A DNA stretch of 64,000 bases from Massiliimalia timonensis (GTDB lineage Bacteria; Bacillota; Clostridia; Oscillospirales; Ruminococcaceae), in NCBI RefSeq assembly GCF_900186585.1, contig NZ_FYDD01000002.1, forward strand, positions 310,001 to 374,000, written 5' to 3'. Both the position numbers and the translations under genes were made by a program. Below the pieces are notes generated by a model, which saw only the letters and a list, made by a program, of their open reading frames with translations, ran no database searches and had not been told where the DNA came from. Each line of letters starts with the position of its first letter. Positions within the stretch are counted from its first letter, which is position 1. Positions 9,433-16,958 of the stretch are shown here, in pieces.

Positions 9433-10007
9433 ACACAAAAAGCATTATGATCGTAGGGGTCGGCGGACAAGGGACTTTGCTGGCAAGCCGCCTGTTGGGA
9501 AATGTTTTGGTGGCGCAGGGCTATGATGTAAAAGTATCCGAGGTGCACGGCATGAGCCAGCGCGGCGGTTCTGTGGTGACCTATGTAAAATATGGTGATG
9601 AAGTTTGCTCCCCGATCGTGGAAAAAGGGGAAGCCGACATTATTCTGGCGTTTGAACAGTTGGAGGCGGCCCGGTGGTTGCCGTATCTGAAACGGGATGG
9701 CGCTGTTGTGGTGAATACTCAGAAGATGGACCCAATGCCGGTGGTGATCGGATCGGCGCAGTATCCAGAAGGCGTTTTGGAAGCGCTGGAAAAAACCGGG
9801 GTAAAAGTAAATGCAGTTGACGCGCTGAATTTTGCCGTGCAGGCGGGGTCAGCCAAGGCAGTCAACGTTGTTCTGATGGGGGTAATGGCGGCCCATATGG
9901 ACCTGTCGCCGGAGGTTTGGAAACAGGCGATCCGGGAAACGGTACCTCCCAAATTTGTGGAAATGAACTTAAAAGCATTTGACTTGGGGTATCAGTCCGG
10001 AAACTAA
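9429..10007 (+). CDS. iorB: Indolepyruvate:ferredoxin oxidoreductase, beta subunit
   Basis: The 192-residue gamma-type domain of 2-ketoacid:ferredoxin oxidoreductases is the partner subunit of IorA and completes the active site. The N-terminal IMIVGVGGQGTLLASRLLG nucleotide-fold motif and EVHGMSQRGGSVVTYVKYG are characteristic of IorB. The ATGA overlap with iorA and a GGAGGA site inside the end of iorA support coupled translation. The length is normal. Confidence 0.95.
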   Translation: MNTKSIMIVGVGGQGTLLASRLLGNVLVAQGYDVKVSEVHGMSQRGGSVVTYVKYGDEVCSPIVEKGEADIILAFEQLEAARWLPYLKRDGAVVVNTQKMDPMPVVIGSAQYPEGVLEALEKTGVKVNAVDALNFAVQAGSAKAVNVVLMGVMAAHMDLSPEVWKQAIRETVPPKFVEMNLKAFDLGYQSGN

Positions 10008-10024
10008 CAGATGGAGGGATCGTT

Positions 10025-10450
10025 ATGGCAGTAAAGCAAATATCCGTATTCGTAGAAAACCAGGTGGGAAAGCTGGCAGAGATCGCCGATTACCTGAACG
10101 AGGCCGGCGTTAATATCCGTGCATTTGCAATCTCAGATACCACTGATTTTGGGATTTTGCGGATGATCGTCAACGACCCGGAAAAGGCGGAAGAGGTTCT
10201 TCTGGAAAATCATATTTCTGTTTCTATCATTGACGTCATGGTCGTTTCCATTCCTGATGAACAGGGGAATTTTGCGAAGATCATGCGGGCCTTGGCTGAC
10301 GCCGGGCAAAATATTGAATATGCCTATGCGTTTCTGACGCCGGAGGCGGGATTTGCAACGGTGATTGTGCGGGTAGACGACCCGCAAAAGGGAACTGACG
10401 CGCTGAAAACCGCTGGTATCCGTGTGCTGGAACAGGGGGAAATCATCTAA
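10025..10450 (+). CDS. Double ACT-domain amino-acid-binding protein
   Basis: The 141 residues form two ACT domains in tandem: residues 1-70 begin KQISVFVENQVGKLAEIADYLNEA, and residues 72-141 contain SIPDEQGNFAKIMRALADAGQNI. ACT domains bind small ligands, typically amino acids, at their interfaces. There is no catalytic or DNA-binding domain, so this is a stand-alone sensor. Stand-alone ACT proteins are often encoded beside PaaK and IOR genes. Its position 17 bp after iorB, followed by a terminator, makes it the last gene of this operon; a role in sensing aromatic amino acids is inferred. Confidence 0.86.
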   Translation: MAVKQISVFVENQVGKLAEIADYLNEAGVNIRAFAISDTTDFGILRMIVNDPEKAEEVLLENHISVSIIDVMVVSIPDEQGNFAKIMRALADAGQNIEYAYAFLTPEAGFATVIVRVDDPQKGTDALKTAGIRVLEQGEII

Positions 10451-10455
10451 GAAGA

Positions 10456-10485
10456 AAAAGCCACAGAATCATTTCTGTGGCTTTT
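10456..10485 (+). terminator. Intrinsic terminator after the ior operon
   Basis: A perfect 13-bp stem with arms 10456-10468 and 10473-10485 and a 4-base loop ends in TTTT. Confidence 0.9.
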
Positions 10486-10487
10486 CG

Positions 10488-10516
10488 TTGTTTTATCCCT
10501 TATTTTATGCTATGAT
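10488..10516 (+). promoter_or_regulatory. Promoter for the lipase-like gene
   Basis: TTGTTT at 10488-10493 and TATGAT at 10511-10516 are 17 bp apart, directly after the terminator. A GAAAGGGGAG ribosome site follows. Confidence 0.7.
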
Positions 10517-10548
10517 GAAACAAAGGAAAAGAAAGGGGAGAACGCCCA

Positions 10549-11883
10549 ATGCGCGTCAGTTTGTGGGTGTATTTTGCGGTATTGCTGGGGATCACCAATT
10601 TTCCGTATCTCTGCCATTTGGCGGAACTGCCGCCGGCTGCGTATATCTTACTGTCGCCGGTCGCTGTTTTGGCCTTTTTATGGATCAATGTAAAACCAAC
10701 TTGGAACAAGCGTTTTGACCGATTTCAGGCTATGTTTGACGGGCGGGAACTGCTGATTTTGTTTCTAATGGTGTTCTGTGTGGATCTGTGGGTGAGCATC
10801 CGTACCGGGATTACTGTTTTTTCCGGCGGTCAGGGTTATGGCTGGTGGATCACAAATTTAATTGTTTCCATTTTGGGGATCCTTGTATTGGCGTGGAATG
10901 GGTTGGTACGTATTTTTGTGACGTCAGGACAGGTGGGGATCACCCGGAGAATTGTCCTTCTTCTGTTGTGGTGGATGCCTATTGTTAATCTGGTATTGGT
11001 GTTCCAGATTTGCCGGATTGTCCGGCTGGAATACGAGATGGAAACAGACAAAATGGAACTGAATGCCGTGCGGCAGGAAAGCGAGCTTTGCAGGACCAAA
11101 TATCCGTTGCTTCTGGTGCATGGAGTGTTTTTCCGGGATATGAAATATTTTAATTACTGGGGACGCATCCCAAAAGAATTAAAGAAAAATGGGGCGGTTT
11201 TATTTTATGGGAACCAGCAGTCCGCCGCTTCGGTGGAAAAAAGCGCGGAGGAGCTGAAGGCCCGGATGCTGCAGGTATTAGAAGAAACAGGAGCAGAAAA
11301 ACTGAATGTGATCGCACATTCCAAAGGAGGGCTGGACACCCGTTATGCGATCAGCCGCTTAGGGGCTGCGCCTTATGTCGCTTCGTTGACAACCATCAAT
11401 ACCCCGCACCGCGGCTGTGGCTTTGCGGATTATCTGCTGCAAAAGCTTCCGGCAGGATTCCGTAATTTTCTGGCGAAGAAATATAACTCTGCCTTGCGTA
11501 AATTTGGCGATAAAGACCCGGATTTTTTGGGCGCTGTGCAGGATCTGACCGCCTCCCGGTGCGCAGAACTGAATCAGCTGATGCCGGATTCGGAAGAGGT
11601 GTTCTACCAAAGTACGGCCTCCTGCATGAAAAATTTTTTCAGTGCGCCGTTTCCATTGAATTTCAGCCATGGGTTTGTCAAGCATTTTGACCGCGAAAAT
11701 GACGGATTAGTTAGTTTAGAGGCCGCGAAATGGGGAAGCCGGTGCCGGGTTTTGACACCTCCCGGGCGGAAAGGCATCTCGCACGGGGATATGATCGACC
11801 TTTTCCGCAAGAATCTCAAGGGATTTGACGTGCGGGAATTTTATGTAGACCTGGTCAGTGATTTGAAAAAACAGGGATTTTAA
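10549..11883 (+). CDS. Membrane-anchored lipase-like alpha/beta hydrolase
   Basis: The protein has 444 residues. The first ~165 are hydrophobic with four or five predicted membrane segments; the remainder is an alpha/beta hydrolase of the triacylglycerol-lipase/acyltransferase type. The strand YPLLLVHGVFFRD is followed by the nucleophile elbow NVIAHSKGGLDTR, with Ala replacing the first Gly of GxSxG as in Bacillus lipases; the Ser is S258. A likely acid is in FDRENDGLVSL and the catalytic His in GISHGDMIDL. The catalytic domain probably faces outside or lies on the membrane. Fusion of such a long membrane domain to a lipase is less common. The substrate is unknown. Confidence 0.82.
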   Translation: MRVSLWVYFAVLLGITNFPYLCHLAELPPAAYILLSPVAVLAFLWINVKPTWNKRFDRFQAMFDGRELLILFLMVFCVDLWVSIRTGITVFSGGQGYGWWITNLIVSILGILVLAWNGLVRIFVTSGQVGITRRIVLLLLWWMPIVNLVLVFQICRIVRLEYEMETDKMELNAVRQESELCRTKYPLLLVHGVFFRDMKYFNYWGRIPKELKKNGAVLFYGNQQSAASVEKSAEELKARMLQVLEETGAEKLNVIAHSKGGLDTRYAISRLGAAPYVASLTTINTPHRGCGFADYLLQKLPAGFRNFLAKKYNSALRKFGDKDPDFLGAVQDLTASRCAELNQLMPDSEEVFYQSTASCMKNFFSAPFPLNFSHGFVKHFDRENDGLVSLEAAKWGSRCRVLTPPGRKGISHGDMIDLFRKNLKGFDVREFYVDLVSDLKKQGF

Positions 11884-11897
11884 AAAAATTTAGGAAG

Positions 11898-11926
11898 TTG
11901 ATTGTTTTTAGAAAATGTGATACACT
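11898..11926 (+). promoter_or_regulatory. Probable promoter for the NifX-like gene
   Basis: TTGATT at 11898-11903 and TACACT at 11921-11926 are 17 bp apart, 40 bp upstream of the ATG. Confidence 0.55.
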
Positions 11927-11965
11927 ATTTAATAGAAGTAAAACATCTTGAAAGGACCTGAACAG

Positions 11966-12346
11966 ATGAAAGTAGCAGTTACTTACCAAAATGGACAGGT
12001 GTTCCAGCATTTTGGGCACACCGAGGAATTTAAAATTTACACTGTGCAAAACGATGAAGTAAAAGATGGGATCGTCGTTCCCACGCTGGGCAGCGGGCAC
12101 GGCGCGCTTGCTGGCTTTTTGCAGCAGCAGGGCGTTGATGTGCTGATCTGCGGCGGGATCGGCGCCGGGGCAAAACAGGCGCTGGCTGAAGCGGGGATCC
12201 GGCTTTACGGCGGAGTGACCGGGTTAGCCGATGAAGCGGTGAAAGCGTTTGCGGCCGGAAAACTTCAGTTTGATCCGGATGTCGCATGCAGTCATCACGA
12301 GGACGGACACCACAACTGCGGGAACCATTCCTGCGGATCGCACTAA
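11966..12346 (+). CDS. NifX/NifB-like dinitrogenase iron-molybdenum cofactor family protein
   Basis: The 126-residue protein begins MKVAVTYQNGQVFQHFGHTEEF, the pattern of the small Fe-Mo cofactor-binding family (NifX, NifY, VnfX and the NifB C-terminus). It continues with the conserved VDVLICGGIGAGAKQALAEAGI core. The last 18 residues are rich in His and Cys (SHHEDGHHNCGNHSCGSH), a likely metal-binding tail. Outside nitrogen fixers such proteins are widespread and poorly understood. No nif gene is visible, so nitrogen fixation is not implied. The ATG at 11966 has a GAAAGGA site; an upstream ATG at 11948 does not. Confidence 0.87.
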   Translation: MKVAVTYQNGQVFQHFGHTEEFKIYTVQNDEVKDGIVVPTLGSGHGALAGFLQQQGVDVLICGGIGAGAKQALAEAGIRLYGGVTGLADEAVKAFAAGKLQFDPDVACSHHEDGHHNCGNHSCGSH

Positions 12347-12356
12347 AAGACAGCAT

Positions 12357-12384
12357 AAAAGCTCAGGAAAATTCCTGGGCTTTT
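12357..12384 (+). terminator. Intrinsic terminator after the NifX-like gene
   Basis: A 13-bp stem (12357-12369 with 12372-12384, one G-U pair) is followed by ATTTTTT. Confidence 0.85.
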
Positions 12385-12458
12385 ATTTTTTAAACGGGAG
12401 GATGTGTGGTTTCATATGTTGGCATTCGCTTGGACGGTATCGTTGACCGGAAGCGTTT

Positions 12459-12487
12459 TTGACTGATTTATGGATTTATGTTAAAAT
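12459..12487 (+). promoter_or_regulatory. Promoter for the larA-like gene
   Basis: TTGACT at 12459-12464 and TAAAAT at 12482-12487 are 17 bp apart, 34 bp before the ATG. Confidence 0.72.
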
Positions 12488-12521
12488 AACAAGCAGACGA
12501 TACGAAGAAAGAAGGAATCAT

Positions 12522-13799
12522 ATGGATCCGTTTCAGCTAAAGTACGGCGATACAACAATTCCGGTCGACTTAAGCGCGGCAAAATCTGTCCGGGTATTAC
12601 AGGGGACTCCCCCCCAAGAAATCGAGGATTTGCCAAATGCGTTTTTGCATGCGGTAGAGGATGAGTGCATTGAAAGCAGACCCCTGCGGGAATTGATCGG
12701 CGCGGAAGACGAGGTAACTATCGTGATCAGCGACATTACCCGGTATTGGATGCGCCAGGACAAGATCTGCGATCTGTTGGTGGCGTACCTGATGGATACG
12801 ATAGGGCTTTTGGCAGAACAAATTATTATTTTGGTAGCGCTGGGGACACACCGTCCCATGACGGAAGAAGAATTGGAAAAATTAGCTGGAAGCAGGGTTT
12901 ACCATACAGTGCGGGTGGTCAACCATGATTGTGAAGCGCCGGATTTAAAGTATTTGGGGCTGACCAGCCGGGGAACACAGGTTTTTGTAAACCCGCTGGT
13001 CTGTGACCGGAAAGTGATCCTGATAGGCGGAACGGTACACCATTTGATGTCCGGCTTTGGCGGCGGAAGAAAGAGCATTTTGCCGGGAGTCAGTGCGAAG
13101 TCGACTATTGTACAGAATCACCTGATGTGCCTGGATCCATTGGAGCCGCATTCCCATGAGCTGATTGGGATGCGTAAGCTCAAGGACAACCCAGTGCACG
13201 AGGATATGATTGAAGCCGCGCAATTTGTAGACCCGGTATTTGGGATCAATATTATCACGGGCGCTTCGGGCGGACATTCCCGTTTGGTCTGCGGAAACTG
13301 GAAAGCGGCTTGGGAAGAAAGCTGCCGGTTGGTAGACAGATATTTCGGCGTACCGATTCGGGAAAAAGCGGACACAGTGGTGGTAAGCTGCGGAGGCTTC
13401 CCAAAAGATATGAACCTGTACCAGGGAGTAAAATCCTTATTGAATGCCTCCCAGTGCTTGAAGGACGGCGGGACCATGATCTTTTTGGCACGCTGTGAAG
13501 AGGGCGGCGGGGCTCCGGATTTTTTCGATTGGATCCGTTCCCTGCAAAGCGGCACGCTGGACCGCGACCTGCGGGAAAACTTTACGATCGCCGGTTATAT
13601 TTTTTACGCAAGCTGTGAAGCGATCCGCCGCAGCCGGGTGTTGATGCTGACCGAACTGCCGGCTGATACCTTGCGCGATATGCAGCTGCGGGGCTTTTCC
13701 AGCATGGAGGAGCTAATGTCACATGTTGATTTGACAGGCCGGACTGTTTATGTAATGCCGATGGGCGGAAACACAGTTCCTTATTTATCAGAGGAATAA
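12522..13799 (+). CDS. LarA-family nickel-pincer enzyme (lactate racemase-like)
   Basis: LarA enzymes racemise or epimerise 2-hydroxyacids using a nickel-pincer nucleotide attached to a lysine. The 425-residue protein retains the known active-site pattern: ALGTHRP (H110), VHHLMSGFGGGRKSILPG with H173/H174 and the cofactor-attaching lysine position K184, and H200 in IVQNHLM. The C-terminal half is the second LarA domain. The start at 12522 has a GAAGGAA site; an upstream TTG would overlap the -35 box. The cofactor genes larB, larC and larE are not in the window. LarA homologues act on several hydroxyacids, so the substrate is not assured. Confidence 0.85.
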   Translation: MDPFQLKYGDTTIPVDLSAAKSVRVLQGTPPQEIEDLPNAFLHAVEDECIESRPLRELIGAEDEVTIVISDITRYWMRQDKICDLLVAYLMDTIGLLAEQIIILVALGTHRPMTEEELEKLAGSRVYHTVRVVNHDCEAPDLKYLGLTSRGTQVFVNPLVCDRKVILIGGTVHHLMSGFGGGRKSILPGVSAKSTIVQNHLMCLDPLEPHSHELIGMRKLKDNPVHEDMIEAAQFVDPVFGINIITGASGGHSRLVCGNWKAAWEESCRLVDRYFGVPIREKADTVVVSCGGFPKDMNLYQGVKSLLNASQCLKDGGTMIFLARCEEGGGAPDFFDWIRSLQSGTLDRDLRENFTIAGYIFYASCEAIRRSRVLMLTELPADTLRDMQLRGFSSMEELMSHVDLTGRTVYVMPMGGNTVPYLSEE

Positions 13800-13812
13800 A
13801 TGAAAAAAAGTA

Positions 13813-13842
13813 TTGACAAAATAACGCATTTGTGATTATACT
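13813..13842 (+). promoter_or_regulatory. Promoter for the T-box-controlled transporter operon
   Basis: TTGACA at 13813-13818 and TATACT at 13837-13842 are 18 bp apart, immediately before the T-box leader. Confidence 0.85.
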
Positions 13843-13848
13843 ATTATT

Positions 13849-14108
13849 AAACCAATGATGTGGAGATAAAACTGCATCACGCGCCTACAGAGAGCTGGGG
13901 AGGCTGGAAGCCCGGCGGAGATGCGGAGCAGATAAATGGACCACGGAGGGCACAGGGAAAGGTAAAAGCCAAGTATTCTGTGACGCAGGCCAGCGTTATC
14001 GGGCAAAGAGTGTGTTGGCATTCTGATGAGTTGGGCACGTTAGTGTCAAACAAGGTGGTACCGCAGGTGTAGTGCATCTGTCCTTGATAGAAGGACAGAT
14101 GCTTTTTT
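13849..14108 (+). promoter_or_regulatory. T-box leader, probable Trp (UGG) specifier
   Basis: This is a tRNA-sensing T-box riboswitch. Stem I pairs GTGG (13860-13863) with CCAC (13941-13944) and GCATC (13874-13878) with GATGC (13920-13924). The internal loop between them holds TGG at 13937-13939 followed by A, the expected specifier position, and the AGAGAG bulge follows the first arm. The conserved T-box sequence AAGGTGGTACCGC is at 14052-14064. A 12-bp terminator stem (14074-14085 with 14091-14102) ends in six T. Uncharged tRNA-Trp would favour the antiterminator. The variable base after UGG in the T-box is U, which pairs best with an A discriminator, so the Trp reading is probable rather than certain. 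Confidence 0.9.
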
Positions 14109-14172
14109 ATTGCTTCGATCCTCCGTCAAAAAGCCAAACGAACCATTTTATTTTGAAAAGGAGATCAAAATC

Positions 14173-15180
14173 ATGAAAACACAAAACTTATTCAAAAAAA
14201 CATTGGCGTTTCTTTTAACCGGAGCCATGGCAGTAGGAATGACTGCCTGCGGCGGAGAAGATTCTGGTAAAGACGATGGGAAACTGACTGTTGGAATCGT
14301 TCAAATGGCAGATAACGGAGCGTTCACCGATATGCGGGAAGGCTTTTTAGACCGTTTGACAGAGCTGGGATATACCGATGATAAGCTGGAGATCAATTAT
14401 AAAAATGCACAGGGCGACGCAACGAACCTGAACTCGATCTGCCAGGAAATGGTGGATTCCGATGTGGATTTAGTAGCGGCCATCGCTACTCCGGCCGCAC
14501 AAGCAATGGTCAACATGGGGAGTGATATTCCGGTCATCTTTATTTCTGTTTCTAACCCGGTCGGGGCTGGGATCATCACGGACATGGAAAAACCGGACAA
14601 AAATGCGACCGGTACTTCCAATGCGATCCCGGTAGACGAGATGTTCAAGCTCTCTGACCAGCTGACTCCGGGAAAAACGACCTACGGCCTGATTTATTGC
14701 ACTAGCGAGGTAAATTCGGTAACAACGGTAGAAGAGGTCAAAAAATATATGGATGAAAACGGCTTAAAGTATGAGGAGGCGGTTGTAACAAATTCCAGCG
14801 AGGTGCAGCAGGCGGCACAGTCGTTAGTGGGGAAGGTCGACGCGATCTTTGTCCCGAATGACAGCGTTGTGCAGACTGCGATGCCGCAGTTGGCCGAGGT
14901 GGCACGTGAAGCACAGCTCCCGGTTTACGGAAGCTCTGCTGTCATGGTGGCTTCCGGAGCGTTTGCCACGGTCAGCATCAGCGATAGGGAGATCGGGGCC
15001 ATGAGCGCCGACATGGCCGACCAGTATTTAAAAGGTACGGCGATTACTGATATCCCTGCGGTCGTGGCCGATCAATTTACAACTGTGATCAACTCCGATA
15101 CAGCGGAAGCGATCGGAGCGACTCTTCCGGACGACATCACCGCTACCGCGCAGGTCCTAACAGATGAGGATGCGCAATAA
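14173..15180 (+). CDS. ABC transporter substrate-binding lipoprotein, TrpX-type
   Basis: The 335-residue lipoprotein has a signal peptide ending in the lipobox GMTAC (C26) and then the periplasmic-binding fold of the COG2984 family (KLTVGIVQMADNGAFTDMREG). It is the extracellular binding component of the importer encoded with the two following genes. T-box-controlled operons of this family have been proposed as tryptophan transporters (TrpXYZ), and the leader here agrees. The ATG at 14173 follows AAAAGGAG; the earlier ATG at 14110 is at the terminator. Confidence 0.88.
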   Translation: MKTQNLFKKTLAFLLTGAMAVGMTACGGEDSGKDDGKLTVGIVQMADNGAFTDMREGFLDRLTELGYTDDKLEINYKNAQGDATNLNSICQEMVDSDVDLVAAIATPAAQAMVNMGSDIPVIFISVSNPVGAGIITDMEKPDKNATGTSNAIPVDEMFKLSDQLTPGKTTYGLIYCTSEVNSVTTVEEVKKYMDENGLKYEEAVVTNSSEVQQAAQSLVGKVDAIFVPNDSVVQTAMPQLAEVAREAQLPVYGSSAVMVASGAFATVSISDREIGAMSADMADQYLKGTAITDIPAVVADQFTTVINSDTAEAIGATLPDDITATAQVLTDEDAQ

Positions 15181-15214
15181 CCGCAAAAAATTTTCAGGGA
15201 AGGATGAATGAAAC

Positions 15215-16120
15215 ATGACGTTGGTGATCGGCTCCTTGCAGCTTGGAATGATCTATGGGCTATTGGCTTTAGGGGTTTATATCACGTTCCGGGTCTTAAA
15301 TATTCCAGATTTGACGGTGGACGGCAGTTTCACCTTAGGGCTGGCGGTATCGGCTTCCTTTACTGTAGCGGGGCACCCTTATTTAGGGATCGTTTTGGCC
15401 TTGCTTGCTGGAGCGCTTGCCGGTTGTATCACCGGGCTTTTGCAGACTAAAGTTGGGATCCACCCAATTTTGGCAGGGATTTTAACGATGAGTGGCCTTT
15501 ATTCTGTGAACCTATTTGTCATGGGCGCCAAAAGCAACCTTTCCCTGATTGGGAAAAACACCTTGTTCAGCGATTTGCTGACTGCGCTCCCGGCATTGGG
15601 AAAGGATGGCTCCCAGCTGGCGGTTGGCTGTGTATTTGCGTTTGTATGTGTTGCGGTTTGTATCTGTTTTTTCAAAACCCAGCTGGGGCTTTCTATCCGT
15701 GCCACAGGAAATAATGAGGATATGGTGCGGGCCTCTTCGATCAATGTTGACGCGGTAAAGATCATTACATTGGCGGTTGCCAACGGCTGCGTAGGGTTAA
15801 GCGGCGCAGTGATCGCCCAGTATCAGGGCTTTGCCGATGTCAGCTCCGGGACAGGGATGGTAGTCGTTGGGCTTGCCTCTGTCATCATTGGGGAGGCGAT
15901 CGTTGGAAAACGCTCTGTTTCTGTGGGGATTATTTCCGCCATTGTAGGGTCTTTAGTATACCGTCTGATCATTGCCTTGGCGCTAAAGACCAGCTTTTTC
16001 CCATCTTATATGCTGAAACTGGTATCCGCTGTTATCGTTGTCATTGCTTTGGCGATCCCAACGGTCAAAAGGACGATGCAATTAAGAAAAATAAGAAAAG
16101 GAGGACGCCGAAATGCTTGA
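15215..16120 (+). CDS. ABC transporter permease, TrpY-type
   Basis: The 301-residue integral membrane protein has eight or nine hydrophobic segments, starting LGMIYGLLALGVYITFRVLN, typical of the BPD_transp_2 permeases (COG4120) paired with COG2984 binding proteins. It forms the membrane channel of the putative tryptophan importer. It overlaps the ATPase gene by eight bases, so translation is coupled. An AGGGAAGGATGA ribosome site precedes the start. Confidence 0.88.
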   Translation: MTLVIGSLQLGMIYGLLALGVYITFRVLNIPDLTVDGSFTLGLAVSASFTVAGHPYLGIVLALLAGALAGCITGLLQTKVGIHPILAGILTMSGLYSVNLFVMGAKSNLSLIGKNTLFSDLLTALPALGKDGSQLAVGCVFAFVCVAVCICFFKTQLGLSIRATGNNEDMVRASSINVDAVKIITLAVANGCVGLSGAVIAQYQGFADVSSGTGMVVVGLASVIIGEAIVGKRSVSVGIISAIVGSLVYRLIIALALKTSFFPSYMLKLVSAVIVVIALAIPTVKRTMQLRKIRKGGRRNA

Positions 16121-16910
16121 AGTGAACCATATTGATAAAACCTTTTTAGCAGGGACTCCCAATGAGCATCACGCATTATGCGACGTCAGCCTGCATTTGA
16201 AAAAAGGGGAATTTGTAACCCTGATCGGAACGAACGGCGCAGGGAAATCAACGCTGATGAACGCTGTCAGCGGGACTTTCTGGCTGGACCGAGGCACGAT
16301 TTTGTTGGATGGAGAGGACATCACCTATAAAAAGGAGCATAAACGCTCGGCACAAATTGGCCGGCTGTTTCAGGATCCTATGAAAGGGACCGCCCCAGAT
16401 ATGACGGTGGAGGAAAACCTGGCGATTGCTTATGCCAGGAGCAAGCGCGGGGCTTTTCAGTTTGCGCTGAAAAAATCGGACAGCGCTTTTTTCCGGGAAG
16501 CACTTGCCGACTTCGGGATGGGACTGGAGGAGCGTATGAAAACAAAGGTCGGCCTCCTTTCCGGCGGGCAGCGCCAGGCAGTCACCCTGCTGATGAGCAC
16601 GATTGCCCAGCCAAAATTACTGCTACTTGACGAACACACTGCGGCGCTAGACCCTTCGGCGGCGGAAAAGGTGATGGAGATCACGAACCGAATCGTCAAA
16701 CAGCAGGACCTGACTACCCTGATGATCACCCATAATATCAATCAGGCTTTGCATACCGGTACCCGCACGATTATGATGAATGCCGGAAAGATCATTCTGG
16801 ACCTTTCCGGGGAAGAACGCGAAAACATGACGGTGCCGGAGCTGCTGGAGCTATATGCGCAGAAAAATCACGGAGAACTGGATAACGACCGAATTTTATT
16901 TTCGGAATAA
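16113..16910 (+). CDS. ABC transporter ATP-binding protein, TrpZ-type
   Basis: The 265-residue ATPase (COG1101) powers the importer. Walker A GTNGAGKST, the signature LLSGGQRQAVTLLM, Walker B LLLLDEHTAAL and the switch His in MITHNINQAL are intact. The glutamate after Walker B is followed by His rather than Pro, a feature of this subfamily. It is the last gene of the T-box operon and is followed by a strong terminator. Confidence 0.9.
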   Translation: MLEVNHIDKTFLAGTPNEHHALCDVSLHLKKGEFVTLIGTNGAGKSTLMNAVSGTFWLDRGTILLDGEDITYKKEHKRSAQIGRLFQDPMKGTAPDMTVEENLAIAYARSKRGAFQFALKKSDSAFFREALADFGMGLEERMKTKVGLLSGGQRQAVTLLMSTIAQPKLLLLDEHTAALDPSAAEKVMEITNRIVKQQDLTTLMITHNINQALHTGTRTIMMNAGKIILDLSGEERENMTVPELLELYAQKNHGELDNDRILFSE

Positions 16911-16914
16911 ATGC

Positions 16915-16950
16915 AAAAACACCTGTATCCTAGGATACAGGTGTTTTTTT
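16915..16950. terminator. Bidirectional terminator between convergent operons
   Basis: A near-perfect palindrome is flanked by A and T runs on both sides, so it can end the plus-strand transporter operon and the minus-strand MFS gene that stops at 16959. Confidence 0.9.
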
Positions 16951-16958
16951 CGGCAAGG

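Noticed and set aside
10422-10718. 98-codon frame across the ior terminator
   Set aside because: It crosses the terminator and promoter and enters the lipase gene in another frame; no ribosome site.
12240-12254. cre-like TGAAAGCGTTTGC motif
   Set aside because: It is inside the NifX-like coding region, far from a promoter, and fits ordinary codons.
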